64,000 bases of DNA from Hoyosella levis (GTDB taxonomy: Bacteria; Actinomycetota; Actinomycetes; Mycobacteriales; Mycobacteriaceae), in the NCBI RefSeq assembly GCF_026008515.1, contig NZ_BQYM01000012.1, forward strand, positions 41,304-105,303, written 5' to 3'. Made by a program: the position numbers and the translations under genes. Positions 24,317 through 31,611 of the stretch are shown here, one piece after another. Position 1 is the first letter of the stretch. Each line of letters opens with the position of its first letter. Below the pieces are notes generated by a model that ran no database searches, was not told where the DNA came from, and saw only the letters and a list, made by a program, of their open reading frames with translations.

Positions 24317-24991
24317 ATGGTTGCATTGACGACGTACCACCGCAAGTCCCGTGACCTGCTCGATGGGGCACTGCGGACCTTCGCCCGCAACGGCTACGCC
24401 CGCAGCAGCATCGTGATGATCGCCTCCGAAGCTGGCGTCTCCACCCGCACCATCTACAACCAGTACGCCAGCAAGGCCGAGCTCTTCGAAGCCGTCATCG
24501 AGTTCAGCACCCGGCAGATGGCCGACCACCACATCGCCCTCGTCCGTGCATCCATGGTCGGCCGCTCCCTCCCCGACGCCCTCCTCGACTTCGCCGAACG
24601 CTGGGTCCGAGCCGACGGCCGATACGCCGACCACCACGCCCTGGTCCGCCAAGTCCAGGCCGAGCGCGAGCACATCCCCCAATCCGCCCTCGACACCTGG
24701 GTCACCCTCGGCCCCCTCCGCGTCCGCGCTGTCCTCGAGGACGAGCTGCGCCGCCTCTTCGCCGAAGCCGGCGCCCCCCTGCATGACCCCGCCACCGCCG
24801 CTACCCACCTCATGCTCCTCATAGGCGGCGACCCCATTTCCCGCGGCTTCTACCGCGCCCAACCCCTCGACGAGACCTACCTCGTTACCCTCGCCCGCGA
24901 CGGCGCACGCACCTTCCTGTCCGTCCACCACCCCGGCGCGGGGCCCTGCTCCGGGGGGCACGCATCGAGAGTGACGAACTGTTCGCAGTGA
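24317..24991 (+). CDS. TetR-family regulator, copy 2
   Basis: 224 residues, same HTH and ligand domain as copy 1 through the 577-bp repeat. The start MVALTTYHR and the end (SVHHPGAGPC, then Ser/Cys-rich) differ. The tail after RTFL is not typical of TetR proteins, as if the natural 3' end had been replaced at the recombination point. The start ATG 24317 lies beyond the divergent operator, so this copy is in the natural position to control the reductase-exporter-P450 operon. Confidence 0.85.
   Translation: MVALTTYHRKSRDLLDGALRTFARNGYARSSIVMIASEAGVSTRTIYNQYASKAELFEAVIEFSTRQMADHHIALVRASMVGRSLPDALLDFAERWVRADGRYADHHALVRQVQAEREHIPQSALDTWVTLGPLRVRAVLEDELRRLFAEAGAPLHDPATAATHLMLLIGGDPISRGFYRAQPLDETYLVTLARDGARTFLSVHHPGAGPCSGGHASRVTNCSQ
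24343..24919 (+). repeat. 577-bp direct repeat, copy 2 (tetR core)
   Basis: Second copy of the segment described at 19319-19895, same orientation. Homologous recombination between the copies would remove or duplicate a 5,024-bp unit. Confidence 0.93.
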
Positions 24992-25081
24992 ATTGACTTG
25001 CTCCTGACGTGAGCCCATTTCGCGACCCCTCCCGCGGTCCCCACAATGGACCCACCCGCTAGTGCCGACGAGGAGAACCCC

Positions 25082-25939
25082 ATGACTGAGCGTTTCCTGA
25101 TCACTGCCGCGACCGGCCAGGTCGGGCCGCACGTCGCCCGGTCACTCATCGACAAGGGGCACGCCGTGCGCGCGCTCGTCGTCGAGGGCGACGAGCGCGC
25201 GTCGGTGCTGCCTGATGAGGTCGAGACCGTGACGGGAAGCCTCGACGATCCGGCCACCGTAGAGGCAGCGCTGGACGACGTGAGCCACGTCTTCTGGATG
25301 TGGCCGTTCTTCTACCTGCCGACGGTGACCGCGCCCGCGATGGTCGAGCGGATGTCCGAGCGCGCACTGCGCGTGTGCGTGGTTTCCTCAGTCGGCGTGC
25401 ACATCGGCGTGGAGCGCAGCGACAACAACTGCCACGCTTACCTGGAGGAGCTACTCGGCGCGTCCCGCTGTCGCTGGACCTCGCTACGGACCACCGGGTT
25501 CATGGGCAACGCCCGCGGATGGGCACCGCAGATCCGCGGCTCGGACGTGGTCCGCTTCCCCTATGGTGATGCCCGCCGCACCCCGGTGCACGAGCGCGAC
25601 CTCGCCGAGGCCGGCGTGCACGCCCTGCTCGACGACCGGCACGTGGGCCACGCCTACCTGGTCTCCGGCGCCGAGGCGCTCAGCCAGCGCGAGCAAGTCC
25701 GGATCATCGGCGAGACCCTCGGCCGTGACATCGGATGGATCGACGTCGAGGCCGACGAGGCACGCGTCCAGATGGTCGCGACCGGCTGGCCGCCCTCGTA
25801 CGCCGACGGGGCGCTCGACTACTTCCGCCGACTCACCGGCGAGGCGGAGGTCAGTTCCGACGCGGTCGCCATCCTCACCGGGCGGCCCGCCGCGAGCTTC
25901 CGCGACTGGGCCCAGGAGAACGCCGATGTCTTCCGCTGA
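25082..25939 (+). CDS. NmrA-like NAD(P)-binding reductase
   Basis: 285 residues of the atypical SDR/NmrA group. The dinucleotide loop is ITAATGQVGPHVA at the N-terminus; the middle has RTTGFMGN and HERDLAEAGVHAL, conserved in NmrA-like quinone-acting proteins. The ATG at 25082 follows GAGGAGAA. Its end overlaps the start of the oxygenase gene at 25926 by 14 bases, so the two are coupled. Similar proteins occur in aromatic polyketide clusters as late quinone or enone reductases; which step it performs here is unknown. Confidence 0.82.
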   Translation: MTERFLITAATGQVGPHVARSLIDKGHAVRALVVEGDERASVLPDEVETVTGSLDDPATVEAALDDVSHVFWMWPFFYLPTVTAPAMVERMSERALRVCVVSSVGVHIGVERSDNNCHAYLEELLGASRCRWTSLRTTGFMGNARGWAPQIRGSDVVRFPYGDARRTPVHERDLAEAGVHALLDDRHVGHAYLVSGAEALSQREQVRIIGETLGRDIGWIDVEADEARVQMVATGWPPSYADGALDYFRRLTGEAEVSSDAVAILTGRPAASFRDWAQENADVFR

Positions 25940-26561
25940 CGCTGGCACGGGCCGCTGCATCCAGCTGGCCCGGATCGCTCCCCACTCCGTCGCTGGCACC
26001 GAGCTCACCGCGGCCCGCCTCGAGGAGGCGCTTCTCCTCCATCCGCCGTGCAAGCACGGCACACCCCCGGCCTCGGCGCGGGTGCTGACCAGCCGCAGCG
26101 GGCCGGATCTATGGTTGGTGGTGCGTGGGCACCGAGACCTCCAGGACACGGTGGACAGCTTGCTCGCCACCGCCGCAGTGACGGACCTGGTCGACTGGCG
26201 CTGGTCAGGCAACGAGGCACCCGGCATCGCGGGACCTGCCGCCGGCGCGTCGCCCGCCGTCGCCGCCGTCGCCGTCCGGCACCTGCGAGACCCGGAGAGC
26301 GCGAGCACGGTCCTGGCCCTGCTGCAGCGCACCGGAGCCGAGTGGAAGCAGACCTTCCCGGGCTTCGTCGCGGCCACGCCCTTCCTGGGCGCGGACGGCG
26401 TGACGCTGGTCAACTACCCGCGCTGGGCCAGCGTGGCGTCGTACGACGCCTGGATGGCCGAGCCACGGATGCGTTCGGGCCAGAAGGAGGTCGGCGAGCA
26501 CGAGATCGCCGCCCCGGAGTACCACGTGCTCGACGTCCACGCCTACCGGCTGCTCGCCTGA
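25926..26561 (+). CDS. Two-domain ABM-type (antibiotic biosynthesis monooxygenase) protein
   Basis: 211 residues. The second half (about 100-205) is a clear dimeric ferredoxin-like ABM domain: VAAVAVRHLRDPES, TFPGFVAATPFLGADGVTLVNYPRWASVASYDAWMA split over the usual strands. The first half looks like a diverged second copy of the fold. Single-domain relatives such as ActVA-Orf6 oxidise anthrones to quinones; the longer AlpJ/JadG/GilOII group opens the angucycline B ring using reduced flavin. Length and context fit the latter, but sequence alone does not settle it. Coupled to the NmrA-like gene and convergent with the regulator. Confidence 0.75.
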   Translation: MSSADAGTGRCIQLARIAPHSVAGTELTAARLEEALLLHPPCKHGTPPASARVLTSRSGPDLWLVVRGHRDLQDTVDSLLATAAVTDLVDWRWSGNEAPGIAGPAAGASPAVAAVAVRHLRDPESASTVLALLQRTGAEWKQTFPGFVAATPFLGADGVTLVNYPRWASVASYDAWMAEPRMRSGQKEVGEHEIAAPEYHVLDVHAYRLLA

Positions 26562-26571
26562 GAGCGCGACC

Positions 26572-27276
26572 TCAGCTGGGCTCGAACCGGTAACCGATCC
26601 CCCGCACGCAGGACACCGCCTCGCGACTGCCGATCTTGCGACGCACGTTGTTGACGTGGGTGTCGAGCGTCCGGGTGCGGATCCCGGACTCGTCGCGCCA
26701 TACCCGCTCCATGAGGGTGTCGCGCGTGACGTTGCGCCCAGCTTGCTCGACGAGCAGGCTCAGCAAGTCGAACTCCTTGCGGGTTAACGGGACCACCTCG
26801 TCGCCCCGCGTCACGGTGCAGGTCACCCGGTCGACAACGAGCTCCACGCTGTCCACGGTCGTGTGGAGCCGATCGGGGCGGGCATCCTCTGTGGGAGCGC
26901 CGTCGACCGGGTGGCGACACACGCGACGCTGCACGGCGTCGATCCGCGCGACGATCTCACGAATTCCGGTCTGCTGTGGCACGCAGTGGTCCGCCCCGGC
27001 CTGGAAGGCGAGAACGTGGTCGAGCTCGCCGGCCGCACAGGTGTAGACGATGATGACCACGTCGGGCCGACACCTGATCTGCCGGCACAGCCGCAACCCA
27101 TCAGCGTCAGGGAGATCGATGTTGAGCAGGGCGACGTCGGCAGCCCCCGCGAGCGCGATGGCGTCGCCGGCCGTGCCCACTCCTTGGACCTGGTACCCGT
27201 GTCGCTCGAGCTGGCGAGCGATGACGCTGCGGTAGCCGTCGTCGGGATCTGCAATGAGCACTCGTGCGGCATTCAC
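26572..27276 (-). CDS. OmpR-type atypical response regulator
   Basis: 234 residues: receiver domain 1-115, winged-helix DNA-binding domain 140-234 (LTRKEFDLLSLLVEQAG, then RTLDTHVNNVRRKIG and a final GIGYRFEPS). The phosphorylation pocket is broken: the acceptor position is Asn 52 (ALLNIDLPDADG), the second N-terminal acid is Pro 11 (IADPDD), and the conserved Lys is Gln 101 (CVPQQT). No histidine kinase gene is nearby. This is the build of JadR1-like regulators that respond to pathway products rather than to phosphate. GTG start at 27276. Confidence 0.9.
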   Translation of the reverse strand: MNAARVLIADPDDGYRSVIARQLERHGYQVQGVGTAGDAIALAGAADVALLNIDLPDADGLRLCRQIRCRPDVVIIVYTCAAGELDHVLAFQAGADHCVPQQTGIREIVARIDAVQRRVCRHPVDGAPTEDARPDRLHTTVDSVELVVDRVTCTVTRGDEVVPLTRKEFDLLSLLVEQAGRNVTRDTLMERVWRDESGIRTRTLDTHVNNVRRKIGSREAVSCVRGIGYRFEPS

Positions 27277-27323
27277 ATCTCCGTCACCTCCGAGGACGAC
27301 GACTCGCGGATACCATCAGCATT

Positions 27324-27336
27324 GTAGTAAAACTAC
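27324..27336 (-). promoter_or_regulatory. Inverted repeat upstream of the response regulator gene
   Basis: GTAGT-AAA-ACTAC, perfect 5-bp arms, 48 bases before the GTG start in a locally A+T-rich stretch. Possible operator for self-control; short enough to be chance. Confidence 0.3.
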
Positions 27337-27344
27337 GTCGCTAT

Positions 27345-28036
27345 GGGTAATGGGACTACTCCGACCTGATGCACGTGACGCTGGACTGCAACGTCGGGCC
27401 GTGCAACGCCGCGCCCTGACTCAGGGCGCCATGAGTAGCCACGGCACCTCTGGCTGAGGTCGCGTTCTGCGCATCGGTCAACCGCTACCAGCTCCGCCGT
27501 GAGCTGCTGTCCTGGCCGATCGACTACCGGCACACGTCAACTCCGGGTCGAGAGTTGGCCACGCTGACCAGCAGGGCCACCTAGCGCGACACGCGGTGCT
27601 CGCGCGATCGCAGCTGCCGAGCCACCTTGAGGGCTACAGCGACTCCGGATGCATTGCAGCGCCGGGCGTGGCCGGAAGGCCCGCGCCTCGACGGTCTAGT
27701 CGGCTTCCTCAAGCTGGGCTCGACAGCGCACCCGAGCGACTGCGCGGCTGCACGGGACGCCGCTGCGCAGCGGCGTCAGGCACAGCGCGTGGCGGCAAAT
27801 CTCCCTGCGGGGTATAGCCCCTGTATCGGGCTCGCGCGCCCGAGGCCGACCTGGAAGCAGTGAGGCAGGGGCGGTACCAGGCGCTCGAAGCAGCAATCGC
27901 TCCACTCCGCAGCTCCCAGCCCCAGCAGATCGATGAGTGATAGTGAAAACTGAGATAGACGCTCGTTCATCTACTTCGGTAGGCTTGGGTGCGACGGGAG
28001 GGCGCGATCCACCCCCCAGGACCCCAGGAGGAACTG
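27345..28036. other. Gene-poor boundary between polyketide cluster and mobile-element genes
   Basis: About 690 bases with no gene I can support. Short open frames exist on both strands but none has a recognisable product or a ribosome site. A stretch near 27466-27580 reads like a decayed coding fragment (VNRYQLRRELLSWPIDYRH). The last 80 bases are more A+T-rich and probably hold the promoter of the gene at 28037. Confidence 0.4.
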
Positions 28037-28321
28037 ATGAGCACTAGTGGCGCGCCCGCGGAGGACGTCAGGACCGCGAACAAGCAGCGCCGCGCCGAGA
28101 TCCGCGACCTACACGCCGCGCTCTCGCGCGCCCAGGCCGACCTTGAGGCCGCCCGCGAGGTCGTCGAGCGCGCCCTCGCCGCCCGCGACGAGGCCATCCT
28201 CGCCGCCCGCGAGGCCGGGGTCCCCGTCTCCCACATCCAAGGTGTCACCGGGCTATCGCGGCCCGCGGTCTACAAGATCACCGACAAGGCAGCCACGGCG
28301 GGGAGCGCGGGCGATGCCTGA
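28037..28321 (+). CDS. Small coiled-coil/HTH protein
   Basis: 94 residues. A charged helix with coiled-coil character (about 14-60, rich in A, E and R) is followed by a helix-turn-helix-like end, GVPVSHIQGVTGLSRPAVYKI, as in resolvase-type or small plasmid HTH proteins. The ATG at 28037 has a strong AGGAGGA site. It overlaps the next gene by eight bases, so the two are one operon. Probably a DNA-binding accessory protein; the protein at 41731-42144 has the same layout. Confidence 0.7.
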   Translation: MSTSGAPAEDVRTANKQRRAEIRDLHAALSRAQADLEAAREVVERALAARDEAILAAREAGVPVSHIQGVTGLSRPAVYKITDKAATAGSAGDA

Positions 28322-28706
28322 GACCCCGCGCATGACCGGCGCGCGCCTGCGCGTGCTCCGCGAGCGCCTCGGCCTGCCCGTCGAGTGGCTCGCCGAGCGC
28401 CTCGGCGTCAACGCCCGCACCCTCGAGCGCTGGGAGCACGAGCGCAACCCCATCCCCGACGGGGTAGCCAGAGAGGTCGAAGCGCTCGACCGCCAGGCCA
28501 CTTCGATCATCACCGCGACCGTGTCGGGACTTCGCGAGGACGACGAGCCGATCATCGAGACCTACCGCACCAACGACGGCTACCGCGCCCATGAGCCAGG
28601 AACCGACTGGCCAGCATCCTGGCACCGAGCCCTGGCCGGGCGCATCGCCGAGCGGGTACCGGGCGTGGCCATCGTCTACCGCGACGGGCCACCCGCTCGG
28701 CAGTGA
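28314..28706 (+). CDS. XRE-like helix-turn-helix protein
   Basis: 130 residues. The N-terminal part (about 7-50) is a Cro/C1-like HTH: TGARLRVLRERLGLPVEWLA, LGVNARTLERWE. The C-terminal part (IIETYRTNDGYRAHEPG, then WHRALAGRIAERVPGVAIVY) resembles the YdiL/DUF1870-like group. The ATG at 28314 lies inside the previous gene. Likely a regulator or antitoxin-like partner of the small upstream protein; no toxin gene is obvious. Confidence 0.75.
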   Translation: MPETPRMTGARLRVLRERLGLPVEWLAERLGVNARTLERWEHERNPIPDGVAREVEALDRQATSIITATVSGLREDDEPIIETYRTNDGYRAHEPGTDWPASWHRALAGRIAERVPGVAIVYRDGPPARQ

Positions 28707-28729
28707 CCCGTTCGTACCGCTCCTGCATA

Positions 28730-28774
28730 TGCACCACCTGCACAACATGCACTAGATGTACTCGCTGCGCTAGC
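28730..28774. repeat. Five 9-bp tandem repeats (TGCAC-based)
   Basis: Units TGCACCACC, TGCACAACA, TGCACTAGA, TGTACTCGC and TGCGCTAGC follow each other without gaps just after the HTH gene. The palindrome TGCATATGCA precedes them at 28723-28732. Nine bases is close to one helical turn, so a protein could stack along one face. Confidence 0.45.
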
Positions 28775-28775
28775 G

Positions 28776-28819
28776 AGCCCGCCCGGCGCGCGCTTCCCTC
28801 GCTAGCCGCCGGGCGGGCT
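28776..28819 (+). terminator. Strong GC hairpin after the HTH gene pair
   Basis: AGCCCGCCCGGCG (28776-28788) pairs perfectly with CGCCGGGCGGGCT (28807-28819) across an 18-base loop. There is no U-run. It probably ends transcription of the two-gene operon; as a symmetrical hairpin it would act on both strands. Confidence 0.5.
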
Positions 28820-28826
28820 GCGCCCA

Positions 28827-28852
28827 CTATATCGAACACATGTTCTATATCG
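28827..28852. promoter_or_regulatory. Palindrome inside direct repeats
   Basis: GAACA-CA-TGTTC (28834-28845) is flanked on each side by CTATATCG (28827-28834 and 28845-28852). The A+T content is far above the surroundings. It looks like a promoter/operator, but no gene starts directly next to it; the nearest is at 29097 on the plus strand. Confidence 0.35.
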
Positions 28853-29030
28853 CTTGGCGTGTGGCTCCGATGCTCCCGGGGCGCGTGGACTTGGCCAGTG
28901 CGCCTCGGGTTGCTGGTCGCGGGTTGAGGCCCCGCTCGTGTCCGATCCGCATCCCCCGATAGCGTGACGAAGGCGCGGACACGGCAACCGTTACACCGAC
29001 GTCCTGCGGATACGCCCCACCACTACCAGG

Positions 29031-29056
29031 TGTCCGTGAACGATCGTTCACGGACA
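29031..29056. promoter_or_regulatory. Perfect 26-bp palindrome upstream of a membrane-protein gene
   Basis: Each half is TGTCCGTGAACGA followed by its exact complement, centred on CGATCG. It ends 41 bases before the ATG at 29097. A perfect dyad of this size at this distance is a strong operator candidate, probably for a dimeric or double-dimer repressor; it could also form a hairpin in the mRNA leader. Confidence 0.6.
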
Positions 29057-29096
29057 TGCTCATGGCCTGTCAGGTGCCTCGTGCACACTTCTCGTC

Positions 29097-29867
29097 ATGC
29101 AGGCAGAAAACTGGAGTGTCCTCGCGGAGTGGTTGCTCGTCCTGTTCGCCTTCGTGGCGCTGGTCTTTGCCTACCTAGCAGGCCGGTACGCGAAGGGACA
29201 GCTTGAGGAGGCCCGGACGCTCCGCGAGGAACAGGCGCAGCCCAACGTGGTGGTGTTCATGGACATGAACAAGGTTGACTGGAGAACCATCGAGATCGTG
29301 GTCAAGAACTTTGGCCAAACGCCGGCATACAAGGTGACGCTGGACTTTAAGCCGCGCTTGAGGACGAGCCCGCAGGCGGACGACGGCCAGCCCGAGCTGT
29401 TGGACCTTCCCGGGGAGATCCCGTTCCTCGCACCCGGGCAGGAGTGGCGCACGTTCTGGGATCACGGGGTGCCCAGGGGCAGAACGACATCCTTGCAGGA
29501 TGAGAACAAGCACGACGCGCGGTGCCGTTACCTCGATAGTCGAGGCAAGAAACACAAGTCCCGCTCGATCCTCGACCTGGAGGTTCTTCACCGAACCTCG
29601 ATGCTGGAGGAGCAAAAGCTCCATCATCTTGTGAAGGCAGTGCAATTTCAGAACGAAATATTAGCGAAGATCAATAAGTCCATCTCACTGTTCTCCTCTC
29701 GGAGTAGTGGGGTGAGGGCCTATGCAGGCAATGCCGCCGACGAGGCCGCTAGGAGGGAAACGGAGCTCGATACCACCAGCAGCGCCCACCTGGACACGGG
29801 GGCAGGGAGGCCGAGCGAGGGGCCAGCCTTGTCGATCACTTCGGAAGAGGCCCTGCGGGAGCAATGA
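29097..29867 (+). CDS. Membrane-anchored protein of unknown function
   Basis: 256 residues. One N-terminal membrane helix at about 9-31 (LAEWLLVLFAFVALVFAYLA), then a short coiled segment, and a soluble domain with beta-strand character (NVVVFMDMNK, EIVVKNFGQTPAYKVTLDF), as in proteins with a degenerate Ig-like or DUF4352-type fold. The last 60 residues are low-complexity. No enzyme motif. It is followed 51 bases later by a two-helix membrane protein on the same strand; the two may act together at the membrane. Confidence 0.65.
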   Translation: MQAENWSVLAEWLLVLFAFVALVFAYLAGRYAKGQLEEARTLREEQAQPNVVVFMDMNKVDWRTIEIVVKNFGQTPAYKVTLDFKPRLRTSPQADDGQPELLDLPGEIPFLAPGQEWRTFWDHGVPRGRTTSLQDENKHDARCRYLDSRGKKHKSRSILDLEVLHRTSMLEEQKLHHLVKAVQFQNEILAKINKSISLFSSRSSGVRAYAGNAADEAARRETELDTTSSAHLDTGAGRPSEGPALSITSEEALREQ

Positions 29868-29918
29868 ACAGCTTCAGGGGGCTGGTCCTGTCATGGCCTC
29901 GTGGTACGGTCCTGCGCC

Positions 29919-30455
29919 GTGAAGAGTGACGCTCCGGAAAGCGAGCCCGTCGATTCGGAGCACGCGGAGACGATGGCCTTCCTCGAGGCGCACATCATCC
30001 GGTGCATGACCGACCAGAGGGCAAGGTCCCACTCGCTCGAGCAACGCGCCGGTGTAGTGCTCGGCTTCTCCGGCGTCCTCATCGGGCTGGCCTACAACAC
30101 GATCACCAGTCTCCCGGTCATCGCCACCATCGGAGCCGCGCTCGCCATGATCGCAGCAACGGCCGCAGCGATCATGGCTTCCTGGGCCTTGCGGCCCACT
30201 AGCCTGAAGGCCATCACTCCGGAGCGGATGCTGGAGAGGCTCCCGCGCTCGCCGCTGATCGCTGCGCGCCGCAAACTCCTCGCCACCCTCGCCACGGAGT
30301 TCTCCTTGGCCGAGAAGCACATCGCCATCAAAGGACGGTGGGTCACTCTGTCGGCCTACGCGCTCGCGGTGGCGGTCGCGATCCCGTCCCTCGCATTGGC
30401 CATCTCGTTGACAGTCCCGCTCCACACCTGGCTGTACGCCCTGCTATTCGCTTGA
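29919..30455 (+). CDS. Two- to four-helix membrane protein, unknown function
   Basis: 178 residues. A helical N-terminal part (AHIIRCMTDQRARSHSLEQR) leads into two close membrane helices (AGVVLGFSGVLIGLAY and ATIGAALAMIAATAAAIMAS), a cytosolic loop, and a third/fourth hydrophobic stretch at the C-terminus. The phrase QRAGVVLGFSGVLIGL recalls small membrane effectors found in bacterial defence loci (Pycsar-TM/SLATT-like), but the match is only in style. GTG start at 29919; no strong ribosome site, so translation may be leaderless. Confidence 0.6.
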   Translation: MKSDAPESEPVDSEHAETMAFLEAHIIRCMTDQRARSHSLEQRAGVVLGFSGVLIGLAYNTITSLPVIATIGAALAMIAATAAAIMASWALRPTSLKAITPERMLERLPRSPLIAARRKLLATLATEFSLAEKHIAIKGRWVTLSAYALAVAVAIPSLALAISLTVPLHTWLYALLFA

Positions 30456-30466
30456 AAGGAAGAACA

Positions 30467-30607
30467 TTGCCGAACGCCCCGAGCGCCGAGGATTCCCAGG
30501 CGCAGGAGACCTCCGAGGTGGATCTCCTGCCTGATATGGACCTCCTCGACACCATCACAGCTGGTGCCACGCCACAGGATCCGGAGCATTTCCACCGCAG
30601 GAGGTAG
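30467..30607 (+). CDS. Small acidic protein, unknown
   Basis: 46 residues from a TTG at 30467 that follows AAAGGAAGAAC, 12 bases after the stop of the membrane protein gene. The product is acidic (EVDLLPDMDLLDTI) with no known motif. Support is spacing and ribosome site only. Confidence 0.4.
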   Translation: MPNAPSAEDSQAQETSEVDLLPDMDLLDTITAGATPQDPEHFHRRR

Positions 30608-30637
30608 ACACTGCTTCCCGGTGTCTGCACCAGGGGC

Positions 30638-31270
30638 TCAGGCCGAGACGATGCCAGCTACCCGCTGCATGACATCGACGAACAGGGCCTCGTTGCCCTT
30701 GACGGCATTGATTCCACGGTTGGATGGGTGGGGGCCAACCAGCGGCGGCAGCGGCGTGCTGAGCCCCGCGATCCTCCAGCCCTGCTCGGCCTTGCGCCCC
30801 AGCAGCACCACGCGCTCCACCTTCGGCAGCATCCCGAGGAGCTGCTTGGTGTAGGGCGCGGCGCGGCGCATCTCGCTGGTCGTCGAGTTCATGCCCTCGG
30901 TGGGGAACGGAACGATGTTCCAGTACAGCACCCGCGCGCGATCAATCCCGAACCGCTGGTTCGCGCGCCATACCCGCTCGGCGGTCGGGTCGTCGTTGTC
31001 CATGCTGATCAGGCCTGAGCCGCTGCCCGCGCGAGCCCGCGGGCCAGGATTATCGAGCAGGAACAGCACGCGGGCCTCGATTCCCGCGCCGTCAGGATCA
31101 GGGTAGGGAACCATGCCGGGATCGAGGCCGGAATCGACCGCGATCTGGTCCGCGAGGGCGGAGATAGGGGCGACGTGCGGCTCGCGGACGCGGGCGAGCT
31201 TGGCCGCGAGGAACCGGCGCTGGGCGTGCATCCTGGGCTGCATTCGCGGGTACTCCCTTGCTGTGCTCAT
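30638..31270 (-). CDS. Uracil-DNA glycosylase superfamily protein
   Basis: 210 residues. The UDG-like core is visible: LFLLDNPGPRA at the first active-site loop, then RVLYWNIVPFP, RRAAPYTKQLL, VVLLGRKAEQ, and the C-terminal GPHPSNRGIN loop corresponding to the family's H-P-S motif. The water-activating residue and specificity loop differ from classical UDGs, so the substrate (U, hypoxanthine or none) is uncertain. The start is nominal (ATG 31270; in-frame codons upstream remain open). It is alone on its strand among mobile-element genes. Confidence 0.7.
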   Translation of the reverse strand: MSTAREYPRMQPRMHAQRRFLAAKLARVREPHVAPISALADQIAVDSGLDPGMVPYPDPDGAGIEARVLFLLDNPGPRARAGSGSGLISMDNDDPTAERVWRANQRFGIDRARVLYWNIVPFPTEGMNSTTSEMRRAAPYTKQLLGMLPKVERVVLLGRKAEQGWRIAGLSTPLPPLVGPHPSNRGINAVKGNEALFVDVMQRVAGIVSA

Positions 31271-31611
31271 CACGATGAGGCTGGTTCCGCCCCTCGCGCC
31301 ATCGCCCCGGAAGCATACCGGGAGGGCCTGACGGGAACCGGTGGCGACGGCAAGCATGTGGCGCTGCGGCCACGCTCGAAAGCGCTGAGCGCGAGGAGAT
31401 GCGGCCTTCCTGGACTTGTCGCCATCCCCGGTGAGGCGCGCCAGCGGCCGTCGCGCGGATCACATGCCGCGAATGGCGGATATGGGCGGTTAGAGCGTTG
31501 GGTGGCACTGCCGCCGGGCGGGAAGCTGGACCCATCCCCCGAGCGCGCGCGCCGCCGCCTGCGGCGCGGTATCGGGGTTGCCTCTCTCCAACCACGCAGA
31601 AGGACCCACTG
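31271..31611. other. Divergent intergenic region, no gene seen
   Basis: About 340 bases between the glycosylase-like gene and the lipoprotein gene, which point away from each other. It should contain both promoters, but I find no convincing -10/-35 pair and no repeat worth listing. Confidence 0.4.

Noticed and set aside
3162..27276. Glycosyltransferase or dTDP-sugar genes expected for a glycosylated angucycline
   Set aside because: No protein in the cluster shows these folds; they could only be outside the window or elsewhere in the genome.
27324..27533. Short minus-strand gene upstream of the response regulator
   Set aside because: The 66-codon frame has no ribosome site, no motif and lies over the likely promoter.
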